A DNA stretch of 64,000 nucleotides from Candidatus Heimdallarchaeota archaeon (GCA_011364965.1 RDOB01000007.1:1-64000), one strand, 5' to 3'; positions 44,247 to 52,921 are shown, numbered from the stretch's first letter. Notes: a model not told the origin generated them from the letters alone. Numbers and translations are program-made.

Positions 44247-45563
44247 ATGCCAGTTAAGAAGAGAAAAAGCACCCGAAAAAGGAAAACACCAGCTGCAGTT
44301 GCGGCTATAAGTGTACAGGAAATTCCAAACCAAGCCGAGATTTCCATAGGCATGATTGGACATGTAGATCATGGTAAATCCACTTTAACAAAAGCATTAA
44401 CTGGAAAATTCCCTGATACTCATAGTGAGGAAATTCGGAGAGGGATCTCAATTCGCTTGGGGTACGCAGAAGTAGAATTTCGTGCATGCCCTGAATGTGC
44501 AAGCCCCGAAAAATATACCACACAAAAGATTTGTCAAATCTGTGGCAAAGAAACAACTCTTCTAAGGCGAGTAGCATTTGTAGATGCCCCTGGCCACGAA
44601 GTCCTTATGGCAACAATGTTATCTGGCGCAAGTATCATGGATGCTGCGATTCTAGTAGTCGCAGCTAATGAACGTGTCCCCATGCCTCAAACAAGAGAGC
44701 ATCTTGCTGCTATGGATATTATTGGAATGGAAAATATCATTATTTGTCAAAATAAAATTGAACTAATAAGCGAGAAAGCTGCAATACAAAATTATAAAGA
44801 TTTAAAGTCTTTTATCTCGACTACATCCGCTAAAAAAGCTCCAATTATCCCAATAAGCGCAGTACATAATACAAACTTGGATATTCTCATTCAAAATATA
44901 GAAGAAAATCTCCCTACTCCAGAACGAGATGATACTCTTTCTCCCAGAATGCTGGTTGCTAGATCTTTTGATATAAATAAACCTGGACAACCACCCATGG
45001 GTTTAAGAGGAGGGGTTGTCGGTGGAAGCATTATTCAAGGTAAATTTAGTGTTGGAGATGATGTGGAAATCCACCCAGGTATCCGAAAAGGAAATAAATG
45101 GGAATTTCTTCGAACTGAGATATCTAGTTTAAGAAGTGGATTTGGAGAGCTTGAAACTGCTCTCCCAGGAGGATTGATTGGTCTTGGAACTAATCTAGAT
45201 CCTGCATTGACGAAGAGTGACTCCCTTGTTGGACAAATCGTTGGTTATCCTGACGAATTACCTCCCTCGTGGGATATTCTACATTTTGATCAACACTTAA
45301 TGGAAAGGGTTGTTGGTAGTGAAATTCAATCTGCAGTAACAAATATTGAACTGAATGAGAATTTAATGTTGAGTGTTGGGACTGCAAAAACTGTCGGAAA
45401 GGTAGAGCAATTAAGTAAAAAAGGTATTCAACTTTCTCTTCGAATTCCTGTTTGTGCAGAGATTGGTACTCGAATAGCTATCAGTAGACAGATTGATCGT
45501 CGGTGGCGGTTAATCGGCTGGGGAGTAATAAAGGGGGGAACTGAGTTACGAACCCGCAATTAA
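44247..45563 (+). CDS. eif2g: Translation initiation factor aIF2 gamma subunit
   Basis: The 438-residue GTPase delivers initiator Met-tRNA to the small subunit. It has G1 GHVDHGKSTLTKALTG, the switch region SEEIRRGIS, a knuckle CPECASP and CQICGKE, G3 DAPGHEVLM and G4 NKIE. Two beta domains follow (GLRGGVVGGSIIQG, GTRIAISRQ). A basic N-terminal extension of about 25 residues (KKRKSTRKRK) precedes the usual start. It is grouped with eS6 upstream and the PIN protein downstream, a standard archaeal arrangement. Confidence 0.97.
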   Translation: MPVKKRKSTRKRKTPAAVAAISVQEIPNQAEISIGMIGHVDHGKSTLTKALTGKFPDTHSEEIRRGISIRLGYAEVEFRACPECASPEKYTTQKICQICGKETTLLRRVAFVDAPGHEVLMATMLSGASIMDAAILVVAANERVPMPQTREHLAAMDIIGMENIIICQNKIELISEKAAIQNYKDLKSFISTTSAKKAPIIPISAVHNTNLDILIQNIEENLPTPERDDTLSPRMLVARSFDINKPGQPPMGLRGGVVGGSIIQGKFSVGDDVEIHPGIRKGNKWEFLRTEISSLRSGFGELETALPGGLIGLGTNLDPALTKSDSLVGQIVGYPDELPPSWDILHFDQHLMERVVGSEIQSAVTNIELNENLMLSVGTAKTVGKVEQLSKKGIQLSLRIPVCAEIGTRIAISRQIDRRWRLIGWGVIKGGTELRTRN

Positions 45564-45589
45564 ATTCCGATTCAAATCTTAATTCAGCA

Positions 45590-45976
45590 ATCCATATTAT
45601 TCTGGATTCAAATTTTGTAATGGCAATCACTCAGATGAAAGGTTTGAGCATAAACGATGAACTTGATCGTGTTGTTCCTAGATTACGGAAACTAATTGCA
45701 CTGAGTCCAATAAAAGAAGAACTAATCAAATTATCCCAAACAGGAAATTCTAAGACCCGAATGCAAGCTAAAATTGGTCTAAAATTCATAGAAAAGTATG
45801 CTAATACTCAAGAAGTCACTTATTTTCATAAAAACATAGACTTTATTCTTTTAGACTACGCAGAGAAACAGAAGGGAATAATTGCTACCAATGATCGAAA
45901 ATTACGGAAATTTGCAGGGAAAAAAGGAATAAAAACACTTTATATTAGAAATCGCCAGTTTTTAGAATTGAAGTAA
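45590..45976 (+). CDS. PIN-domain protein (Fcf1/VapC9-like), apparent non-AUG start
   Basis: The protein of about 128 residues has the PIN start HIILDSNFVMAI with the first acidic residue in LDSN. An acidic residue is in FILLDYAEKQ, and ATNDRKLRKFAGKKGIKTLYIR carries the late Asp. This matches the archaeal nuclease that regularly follows aIF2-gamma and resembles Fcf1/Utp24. Between the in-frame stop at 45542 and the ATG at 45620 there is no ATG, GTG or TTG. The ATG would delete the LDSN Asp. Position and family fit favour ATC at 45590 (giving M-HIILD) or an ATG lost by sequencing error. Confidence 0.75.
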   Translation: MHIILDSNFVMAITQMKGLSINDELDRVVPRLRKLIALSPIKEELIKLSQTGNSKTRMQAKIGLKFIEKYANTQEVTYFHKNIDFILLDYAEKQKGIIATNDRKLRKFAGKKGIKTLYIRNRQFLELK

Positions 45977-46110
45977 ACGAAATTTAATGTATTTTAAATT
46001 CAACTTCTATAGGGAGATTCATAAATACACATATATTTGAGGTTTTACGGCATTTCTGAAGATTAAAAGTAAATTAATCCCTAAACATTTTAATGGAAAT
46101 ATTATAAATA

Positions 46111-46183
46111 GCCGCTGTGGCTTAGTTGGTAGAGCGACAGACTTGTAATCTGTTGGTCGAGGGTTCAAGTCCCTCCAGCGGCT
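46111..46183 (+). tRNA. tRNA-Thr(TGT)
   Basis: The acceptor GCCGCTG pairs with CAGCGGC, the anticodon stem ACAGA/TCTGT holds CTTGTAA with anticodon TGT, and the T-arm GAGGG/CCCTC has TTCAAGT. There is no intron and no encoded CCA. ATTATAAATA directly abuts the 5' end. The rest of 45977-46468 holds no gene apart from the inverted repeat listed next. Confidence 0.95.
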
Positions 46184-46329
46184 TTAGACTCATTTTTTTA
46201 TTCTTTACGTTTTTAATCTGTTAACAAATTTGATTTATCAATATAGACACCATAATTTGCTAGATTCATTTTGTTTTGAGAGAAATTTCTTATGTATGAA
46301 GGGAATATCAATTTTATATAGCTTGAAAA

Positions 46330-46371
46330 AGGAGGCATCTCTGAGTTTAATAAATATGAAAACTTCCTCCT
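46330..46371 (+). repeat. AGGAGG/CCTCCT inverted repeat in the spacer
   Basis: AGGAGG (46330-46335) and CCTCCT (46366-46371) can pair across 30 bases, about 100 bases before the gene at 46469. The hairpin could sequester a ribosome-site-like sequence; role unknown. Confidence 0.35.
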
Positions 46372-46468
46372 AGAGCAATTATGCACGCGAGGATACTTGT
46401 AGATATTAGGAAAATCTTCCTTAGGGAATTTTAAATTCTAAAATAATTCAAATATTGCGTGAATTAAA

Positions 46469-46882
46469 ATGAATTCGTCTGATTTAACAATTTCATGGAA
46501 CTATCTAGATACGGGTCATTGTGCATTCAAAACCAAGTCAACAAAACCTGGAAAAATTCGATGTAGCCATTTGTTTACTGTTACTGGTGCTCATAAATTT
46601 ACTGATTGCCCATTAATTCAACCAACCTATGTTTCCTTTCAACGCCAAGAAGAACTTGTTTATCTAATAGAGAAACATCCAAAAGAAGCTCCTGCTTCAA
46701 TGTGGGGGTTTACTGAACTTCCAGCAGATAGAGAGAAAGCGAGGAAAATAGTAGAGAAAGCTGTTAAAAATCTTAACCACGATTTAAAACAAACCATCTG
46801 GAACCGCTTTGAACAACAATTTGATGTTGCTGAAGTAGTAAAAGCCAGTGAAGAATTGAAGGAAGAAGAAGAGGAAGATTAG
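46469..46882 (+). CDS. Hypothetical protein with acidic tail
   Basis: I do not recognise this 137-residue protein. The first half has several Cys and His residues (TGHCAF, RCSHLF, KFTDCPLIQP) in a beta-like context. The second half is helical (DREKARKIVEKAVKNLNHD) and ends in ten acidic residues of eleven (EELKEEEEED). An acidic tail is common in proteins that bind basic ribosomal proteins or act as chaperones; that is inference. It stands between tRNA-Thr and the ThiI-like gene on the same strand, with no clear ribosome site. Confidence 0.7.
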   Translation: MNSSDLTISWNYLDTGHCAFKTKSTKPGKIRCSHLFTVTGAHKFTDCPLIQPTYVSFQRQEELVYLIEKHPKEAPASMWGFTELPADREKARKIVEKAVKNLNHDLKQTIWNRFEQQFDVAEVVKASEELKEEEEED

Positions 46883-47072
46883 CTTCCTCAGAGAATATTG
46901 TTATAATATTAAACGAGCGCCTATGATGAAACCTGACAAGCATGAGAAATTCGATGAAATATTATAGTTACTCTGAGCTGCTCGTTTTTTTCATTCTATT
47001 CCATTTATGGGCTTTTATCTTGTTGATGAACAATGATGAACAATCTAGCAAACTCTGGAAGTTCATATTGAT

Positions 47073-48188
47073 TTGATATCTTCCAATGAATTTAATTTTC
47101 TAATAGGAAAAAATGTTATTTTATTACGCTTGGGAGGCGAATTGGGAGTAAAAAGTAGACGTACTCGTTCTAGAATGGTCAGGCAATTAAGTTACAATAT
47201 AGAACAAACTCAATCTTTTCAAGCCTGTAGTTCATGTAAAATTACCTCTTATAGAAATCGTTTGGTGATTTGGTCAGAAAATGTAACAGATTGGGCTCCT
47301 TTGGCGAAAGAGATTTCAGAAACGGTCAGTGGGGTCTCTTCGCTTAGTCTCGCTATTGTTCTTGATTCAAATAAAGAAACTATAATATGTAAAGCATATA
47401 ATTCAATAAAAGATGAATTGAGACCCGAAATAAGTTTTGCAGTGAGAGTACGACGAGAAGGAAAACATTCTTACTCGTCAAGAGACATCGCAAGAGAACT
47501 TGGATCGAAAATATTGGAATCTAACATCTTGAATTTAAGAGTTGATCTAGAAAGACCTGATTTAGAAATTTTTCTTGACATTCGAGGCTCTCTTGCCTTT
47601 ATTTATACGCGAATATTGTCCGCAATGGATGGAATTCCTTCTAAAGTTCAGGGTAAAGCGATTATGATTCTTAAACCACATTATAATTCACTTCTTGCTG
47701 CATTTTTAATGAAAAAAAGAGGAGTTGAAATAATTCCTGTTTTTTTTGAAACAGGCCACGAATTAGAGAAGATATTTCAAGATTATACACAAAAACTATT
47801 CTTCCAAAAAATGAGAAAAAGGTCAATTCAATCTAGTTTGGAGAGATTTAAAGATAGTAAATCACTATGTTTTCTCTGTCAGGCTTTTTGTGAGGCCTAT
47901 TGCCAAGAAATCGCTATTAATGAGAATATAGGTACAATAATATCCCCCACCTGCTTCAAATTTAATAAAGAAACTATTTCATTGCCAGCTCTCGAATTCC
48001 TTGAATCTACTTCTAAATTACCTGTGCTTCGTCCAATTCAATTCGGTTATTTTGGTGAAAGTTTAAAACTTGAAGTCCCTGATAGTGGCACATGTTGTAG
48101 ATATCGGTCCACACTAGAAATCCTTATCTCAAATGATATTAAGGAAGCTACAAAGAAATTCTTTGATTTTTCTAGAAAACAAGATTAA
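47073..48188 (+). CDS. ThiI-like THUMP protein lacking the PP-loop motif
   Basis: The 371-residue protein has a ThiI-type THUMP region (LGGELGVKSRRTRSRM, about 14-30; FAVRVRREGKHSYSS, about 124-138; VDLERPDLEIFLDIR) and then a PP-loop-type ATPase region. In ThiI the loop is SGGIDSPVA; here it reads KPHYNSLLAAFLMKKRG. The TGESLGQVASQT segment reads SPTCFKFNKETI. Other parts stay: FLCQAFCEAYC for the CxxC region, LPVLRPIQ and GTCC. tRNA 4-thiouridine synthesis by adenylation is therefore unlikely. A tRNA-binding or non-adenylating role is inference. The start is TTG at 47073. Confidence 0.8.
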   Translation: MISSNEFNFLIGKNVILLRLGGELGVKSRRTRSRMVRQLSYNIEQTQSFQACSSCKITSYRNRLVIWSENVTDWAPLAKEISETVSGVSSLSLAIVLDSNKETIICKAYNSIKDELRPEISFAVRVRREGKHSYSSRDIARELGSKILESNILNLRVDLERPDLEIFLDIRGSLAFIYTRILSAMDGIPSKVQGKAIMILKPHYNSLLAAFLMKKRGVEIIPVFFETGHELEKIFQDYTQKLFFQKMRKRSIQSSLERFKDSKSLCFLCQAFCEAYCQEIAINENIGTIISPTCFKFNKETISLPALEFLESTSKLPVLRPIQFGYFGESLKLEVPDSGTCCRYRSTLEILISNDIKEATKKFFDFSRKQD

Positions 48189-48189
48189 A

Positions 48190-48798
48190 TTATTCCACAA
48201 TTCTCTTAATGATCTCACCATTTGGTGTAGTCTCAGAATAAATAATTCCTTCAAAAATAGAAATTTTTGTATCGAGATTTCGCCATATGTTTGGCGGAAG
48301 ATTAGCTTTCATGCAGACATAATCAAGGTAACTTTCTAAATCCCATCTTTGTTCTACAGCTACTTGAGGAAGTAATAAACCTCTAAAGTGCCCCCGTTCC
48401 GCAATAAGTCCGTGTTTTCCGATTTTAATCAAATTAAAATAGTCTTTAGGATCATTTATTTCTAGTAACTGAGGTACCGTTAAGATGGTAACTTCCACAA
48501 TTACGTTTTTCATTTCATTTAAGGTGACCGAAGGAAACCTTGGGTCGTTGATAGCTGCATCTATTGCAGAATCTATAGTCGATTGGATTAATGTGCTTCT
48601 CGGACTTTCAATTCGTCCAATACATCCCCTTAATTTTTCTCTCGACCCTTCGATAGTGTGTAATGTAACAAATACGCCTGATTGGTCAAAAAGATCCTTG
48701 GGGGCATCATCAGGAATTTTCAGTTTGCTATGAGTCACCAAATATGTTTCTATTGTATTCCTTGCCAATTTGACTAGATATTCTCCAGAATAGGACAC
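48190..48798 (-). CDS. AMMECR1-domain protein
   Basis: The 202-residue protein matches the archaeal AMMECR1 family. VTLHTIEGSREKLRGCIGRIESP contains the LRGCIG signature near residue 55-60, and DPRFPSVTLNEMKNVIVEVTIL, GKHGLIAERGHFRGLLLPQVAVEQRWD and SYLDYVCMKANLPPN follow in order. The molecular role is not known; the LRGCIG motif is close to the presumed active site. It is convergent with the ThiI-like gene, their stops being two bases apart. Confidence 0.95.
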   Translation of the reverse strand: MSYSGEYLVKLARNTIETYLVTHSKLKIPDDAPKDLFDQSGVFVTLHTIEGSREKLRGCIGRIESPRSTLIQSTIDSAIDAAINDPRFPSVTLNEMKNVIVEVTILTVPQLLEINDPKDYFNLIKIGKHGLIAERGHFRGLLLPQVAVEQRWDLESYLDYVCMKANLPPNIWRNLDTKISIFEGIIYSETTPNGEIIKRIVE

Positions 48799-48955
48799 TC
48801 TAAGGACTCCATCAATGATTGGATATACATTAAAACTCTATACTTAATCTGAAAAATATCTAGTCCTTTTTAAAAAGGGTTATTATTATAATTCAAAACT
48901 CGTACAAATGAGAGCTAACAACCTAAAGTTAAATTGAAAAGGATGAGGACTGAAA

Positions 48956-49363
48956 TTGAGTAAAGAACGTCGCGATTTAAGCCAACGGAAGATTCGGCGT
49001 ATTCAAACTGCTACTGATGAGCCTTCTGCAGACACTGATTCAATAACAGTATCCTCAATGGCTGATAGATTTAACGCGTTATCTCCAAATACAAAATTGT
49101 ACTACTCCAAAGTTGTTTTTAGCATTATTTGGGGAATAATAGCTGGTCTTTCTTTTATTTTCTTTGATATTTCTCCTGGTTTATGGTTCTTATTTCCCAT
49201 AGTGGGGTTGATATCATGTAACGCTTTTGTACGCTTTTACTTAGAGCTACCGGGTGATGAGGTGGACACAAAGCGCCTTTGGCTCTCAGGAACGTTTACA
49301 TTTATAGTTTTATTCGTTGTTGTATCATCATTAATATGGATGTTACCAGGACCCCGTCTTTAA
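48956..49363 (+). CDS. EMC6-like three-helix membrane protein
   Basis: The 135-residue protein has a charged N-terminus (1-45) and three helices (about 50-70, 73-92 and 106-129). NTKLYYSKVVFSIIWGIIAGL matches EMC6 in which an Asn-led segment enters TM1 with small residues S..xG..AG. PGLWFLFPIVGLIS fits TM2. RLWLSGTFTFIVLFVVVSSLIW fits TM3. EMC6 is part of the ER membrane insertase; archaeal homologues may pair with Oxa1/EMC3-like insertases. The start is TTG, with AGGATGAGG eight bases upstream. It overlaps the convergent GPN gene by four bases. Confidence 0.5.
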   Translation: MSKERRDLSQRKIRRIQTATDEPSADTDSITVSSMADRFNALSPNTKLYYSKVVFSIIWGIIAGLSFIFFDISPGLWFLFPIVGLISCNAFVRFYLELPGDEVDTKRLWLSGTFTFIVLFVVVSSLIWMLPGPRL

Positions 49364-50115
49364 ATAGACCAATCATCTCCAGCAGTAAAAGTCCGACTGA
49401 GATGAGCTGCTAGAAGTTCCATTCCATCTCCAGTTAAGGAACTTATCGGAAGAATTGGAATATCAGATAAGGTTTCTACGATTTGCCCTATTCCAAATGA
49501 AAATTCTCTATTCATCCCATGAAGTTCTTCAATGGCAACATATGGATCCTCTCTCCAAGATAATATTGTTTCAATTTGATGTGCCTTAATTAAATCGCTT
49601 TTTGTCAAAACATGAATCATAGGTAAATTCAGTCTTATCTGGACTGAAGTAGCGAGTAGGTTAATCGAAAGAAAACCAGAGATATTAGATACAAGGGCAG
49701 AATCAAATAAAAAGGCTAATGTTGAGGTATCAGCTGGAAAACTCTGAATTATTTTTAAACTAGCAGTTCGATATGCAAAAAGCTCAATTTGCCCCGGAGT
49801 ATCAATAAGAACAACCTCTGAACTTTCCCCGAGGTCAGTTATTTGTTCCTGAATCTCATGAATATAATCAGCAATCAAATCAGCAGCTGCAATCATTGCA
49901 CCATTTGGACCAAGCTGATATTCATCAACCAGCTGTTCAAAGTTAATGAACTCCCTAATATCAATGTCGGCCTGATAAGGAACATGTTGGACTGCTGGGT
50001 CAAGATTAATTGTAGTTATTGACGCACCTCTTGTTATCAAATATCTCTGAAGAGATGATGTAAGCATTGTCTTCCCAGAGCCTGCTGTACCTACAATATA
50101 ACAAATATTTGGCAT
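49360..50115 (-). CDS. GPN-loop GTPase
   Basis: The 251-residue protein has the P-loop GTAGSGKTML (about 9-18), the family-defining Gly-Pro-Asn in YQLGPNGAM near 73, G3 DTPGQIELF and G4 TKSDL. The GPN family is needed for nuclear import of RNA polymerase II in eukaryotes; the archaeal dimer's role is unproven, possibly polymerase assembly. Length is normal. It follows signal peptidase I after four bases on the same strand, so the two may be co-transcribed. Confidence 0.95.
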   Translation of the reverse strand: MPNICYIVGTAGSGKTMLTSSLQRYLITRGASITTINLDPAVQHVPYQADIDIREFINFEQLVDEYQLGPNGAMIAAADLIADYIHEIQEQITDLGESSEVVLIDTPGQIELFAYRTASLKIIQSFPADTSTLAFLFDSALVSNISGFLSINLLATSVQIRLNLPMIHVLTKSDLIKAHQIETILSWREDPYVAIEELHGMNREFSFGIGQIVETLSDIPILPISSLTGDGMELLAAHLSRTFTAGDDWSI

Positions 50116-50119
50116 CTAA

Positions 50120-51262
50120 TCAGCCACCAGTTCCTAACAATAACTTGAAATCTATAATTTGAGTAGGAGAAGCCAAGAGACCTCTTGAGTAAATTTCTAG
50201 TGTTATGGAAGCACTATAAACTCCTAAATCACTCAGATAAGCGATCACAGCTCCCTCAATAACTTTCTTTCCAATGAAATTGTATACCACGCTCCATCGA
50301 TACAATCCCTGAGTCTCATTTACTTTAATTTCAAAATAATCAATATTATTGAAAAGCCCTCCTGAAGTGATTTCAATTTTTACGGGAAAAAAGTACACAT
50401 CTTGAGTCCCTTCCTTCCAAGAGTAGTTATTTGTCAAATTAAAAGGAGTTGATTTGTCTTCTAGGGGATTAGCCAATGAATTATCACTCATAGCATAGAT
50501 ATTAACATCTGGGGACGATAAAAGTGCTCCTAATATATTAAATCCAAGAAAAGAGAAAATTATTAAAAAAATGATAGCTGTATAGAATAGAGTTTGTTTA
50601 GAGGCAATATTTCTCTCGAATATGATTCCTTTCTGAATTATATTTAGATTATTCACCAAATTCTGATTTTCACTAGATTTATTTTGAATACAAGACTCAT
50701 CTTTTCCTTGTTTTACCTTTTCTTTTTCATCTCCTCCAAGAAAAAGCAAGATAATCGCAAAAGATAATACAACTAACCTACCAAGTGTTGTTTGAATAAC
50801 TAGTAAGAACCATCCAACATGCGGAACTCGAAATACAACCACTCCATGGATTATGTCATCTTCTCCTATAACGTACCAGCTATCAGGATCCACTCGATTA
50901 TCTCCATTAGTTTTGAAACGAATCGTACCATTTTCTTCCCACTTCGCCACAACACGGTGAACAACTGGATCATTTACGTAAGGAGTGTCGAAAATAATAA
51001 CATCGCCAACTTTGATCTCATTGATTGGGACTCTTCTTATTAAAAGGATATCACCTCTAAATGGATACATCTCAGAATACTCATAATCTTGAAATCCGTT
51101 GTAAATTGGAAGCATACTTCCAGTTGTAACAGAAACAATTGGATGTTTAGGATTTGCTAAATAAGAGTTGATTCCAGAAGAAACAGCAACTGCTAAGACA
51201 ATTGCAATTCCTAAAAGCAAAACTCCCTCAATAATACCTTTATATTTTCTGATAGCCTTCAA
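50120..51262 (-). CDS. Signal peptidase I (archaeal/ER Sec11-type) with extended C-terminus
   Basis: The 380-residue membrane protein removes signal peptides on the outer face. After an N-terminal helix (10-32) it has catalytic Ser in TTGSMLPIY, GDILLIRR, VGDVIIF, His in DPVVHRV (Ser/His dyad of Sec11-type, not bacterial Ser/Lys) and Asp residues in DNRVDPD. Ordinary archaeal enzymes end near 180-200 residues. This one continues with two more helices (about 150-170 and 225-248) and a C-terminal beta-rich ectodomain (about 255-380). The extra part could recruit substrates or partners. It is read into the GPN gene. Confidence 0.9.
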   Translation of the reverse strand: MKAIRKYKGIIEGVLLLGIAIVLAVAVSSGINSYLANPKHPIVSVTTGSMLPIYNGFQDYEYSEMYPFRGDILLIRRVPINEIKVGDVIIFDTPYVNDPVVHRVVAKWEENGTIRFKTNGDNRVDPDSWYVIGEDDIIHGVVVFRVPHVGWFLLVIQTTLGRLVVLSFAIILLFLGGDEKEKVKQGKDESCIQNKSSENQNLVNNLNIIQKGIIFERNIASKQTLFYTAIIFLIIFSFLGFNILGALLSSPDVNIYAMSDNSLANPLEDKSTPFNLTNNYSWKEGTQDVYFFPVKIEITSGGLFNNIDYFEIKVNETQGLYRWSVVYNFIGKKVIEGAVIAYLSDLGVYSASITLEIYSRGLLASPTQIIDFKLLLGTGG

Positions 51263-51645
51263 TATATATCAATTCAAGGAGAGAATGGAGACATTTTTTA
51301 GCTTACTGATCCAAACTATAATTGAATATAATATGTCCCCTATTCAAATAATCAGGTCAAGGATTGCTCATATTAAATTTTTTCATCTCTAATAGAAAAC
51401 ATAAGAATTTAGTGGACGTAGAGGCTAATAGATTGTACCATTTAGTAATTGGTTACATTTTTTTAGCAAATAATCCCTCTCATTTGAATTATTTAGCAAA
51501 AATATAAAATCTAGAACCATTATTTTCTATTATAATCATCTTAACCATCAAGCAACTTTTAACGTTAAAGTAGAAATGATGTAAATGACATAAAGCAGAA
51601 AATAAATGCCAAATATGTCAACATTTTATATGGAGTTTACCTAAG
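51263..51645 (+). other. 383-base spacer
   Basis: Spacer between divergent signal peptidase and eL42 genes. It is AT-rich and must carry promoters for both; I see no RNA gene, repeat or conserved ORF in it. Confidence 0.3.
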
Positions 51646-51948
51646 ATGAAAATTCCCGCTAAAATGCGTACTTACTGCCCCAATTGCAAGAAACATACTT
51701 TCCAAGACGTGAAGATTGAGAAAGCGAGGCAGAGAGGAGGCGGAATGGGCCATGGAAGTCGGAGATCGGAAAGATGGACAAGTAGGATTGGAAATCACGG
51801 TCGTTATTCTCGAAGGCCAATTGCTTCACGTAATATGACATCTAAAACTACCAAAAAAGTGGATTTACGAACTACATGTACAGAATGCGGAAAGAAATGG
51901 ATTCGAAGTAGACCCAGAGCAAGACGAACTGAGTTAAAACGAGTATAG
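51646..51948 (+). CDS. rpl44e: Large ribosomal subunit protein eL42 (L44e)
   Basis: The 100-residue protein has CPNCKKHT near 11-18 and CTECGKKW near 77-84, the eL42 zinc ribbon. Basic stretches and the end ARRTELKR are typical. It lies near the E-site of the large subunit and contacts the tRNA 3' end. AGGAGGC-type repeats in the centre (RQRGGGMGHGSRRSERW) resemble archaeal versions. It is followed 33 bases later by a winged-helix gene on the same strand. Confidence 0.94.
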   Translation: MKIPAKMRTYCPNCKKHTFQDVKIEKARQRGGGMGHGSRRSERWTSRIGNHGRYSRRPIASRNMTSKTTKKVDLRTTCTECGKKWIRSRPRARRTELKRV

Positions 51949-51981
51949 AGTCATTTGTATAAATTAGGAAGTATTCACCAA

Positions 51982-52350
51982 ATGGATGAGAAAGAATCAC
52001 CATCTGAGACAGATTCTAACTCCCCAAATCAACCGTCAACACAAGACTCTTCTGCCAAGACTACGATCGATGAACCACAAACTATCATTGAACAGCTCGG
52101 CCGAACTAAAAAAAGAATATTGATTGAATTATATCGAGATTCGGTTGGATATAAACGATTAAGTAAAATGATAGGTGTTGGACTTGATACAGTTAGGAGT
52201 CATATCCGAACTGGTAAATATAGTCGCTCATTACTTGAATTAGGGCTTGTAGAACGAGGTGAACAAGGATGGCAATTAACACCTCTAGGATTACAAGTAA
52301 CGGAGCTTTTACAACAAGACAGTGAATTCAAAGCCTTTTTTTTCGAGTAA
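51982..52350 (+). CDS. Winged-helix DNA-binding-like protein
   Basis: The 122-residue protein has a low-complexity Ser/Asp/Pro-rich start (about 1-45), then a helix-turn-helix: LGRTKKRILIELYRDSVGYKRLSKMIGVGLDTVRSHIRTG, with a wing in LVERGEQGWQLTPLGLQV. The region resembles archaeal wHTH regulators. The target is unknown. The ATG at 51982 has AGGAAG upstream; a TTG at 51955 is also in frame but lacks a site. It probably shares a transcript with eL42. Confidence 0.65.
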   Translation: MDEKESPSETDSNSPNQPSTQDSSAKTTIDEPQTIIEQLGRTKKRILIELYRDSVGYKRLSKMIGVGLDTVRSHIRTGKYSRSLLELGLVERGEQGWQLTPLGLQVTELLQQDSEFKAFFFE

Positions 52351-52521
52351 TAACTCCTCTTCAGAGTCATCTTAATTAAATGATGATTTTAGTTTTCTTT
52401 AAGCGTCAAAAGAACTCTAAAAAATCATGGGAAAGAATTTAAAAACAAGCTTGGGTTCAATTAGTGCGGATATCACTTCTCTAAAGCACTTCATTGATAA
52501 TCTATAGCCTGTAAATGATTG

Positions 52522-52530
52522 TTATAAAAA
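52522..52530 (+). promoter_or_regulatory. TATA-box candidate for initiator tRNA-Met
   Basis: TTATAAAAA lies 25-33 bases before the tRNA 5' end, where an archaeal TATA box is expected for a gene with a very short leader. Confidence 0.5.
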
Positions 52531-52554
52531 AGATCGATGATTAATCCATGAGAA

Positions 52555-52652
52555 AGCGGCTTAGGGTAGCTAGGTTATCCCGCGGGGCTCATATTACGTT
52601 CATATGCGTATGAGAGACCCCGAGATCGGATGGTTCAAATCCTCCAGCCGCT
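52555..52652 (+). tRNA. Initiator tRNA-Met(CAT) with 23-base anticodon-loop intron
   Basis: The acceptor AGCGGCT pairs with AGCCGCT and has the initiator A1-U72 pair. The anticodon stem CGGGG/CCCCG carries the G-C pairs of initiators, and the loop reads CTCATA|A. The intron (52594-52616) sits at the canonical 37/38 site with a textbook bulge-helix-bulge: CTCA pairs TGAG, TACG pairs CGTA, with bulges TAT and AGA. The T-stem GGA-T-GG/CCTCC has a bulged T, an oddity or a sequencing error. No other gene is visible in 52351-52921. Confidence 0.92.
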
Positions 52653-52921
52653 ATTACTCTTCTTTAATTCTTAAAGTAACTCGAACAGAGGGTTTGAGAA
52701 ATGATCAATTACCGAAATTAGCTAAAGAGATATCTTAAACCAAATTTTTGATGTCTGAGACATGATTTTTTCTGAAAAAAAAATTATTAGTGATCGTTTA
52801 TTGATCATAGATAAATAAAGGCACACTAGATAAAAAACCTAAGAGATTTCACATTCCTAGTTCTACTATAGGAACTTTTTTTAACAAGATAATTAGTAGG
52901 TAAACATGGGAATCAAGGATA

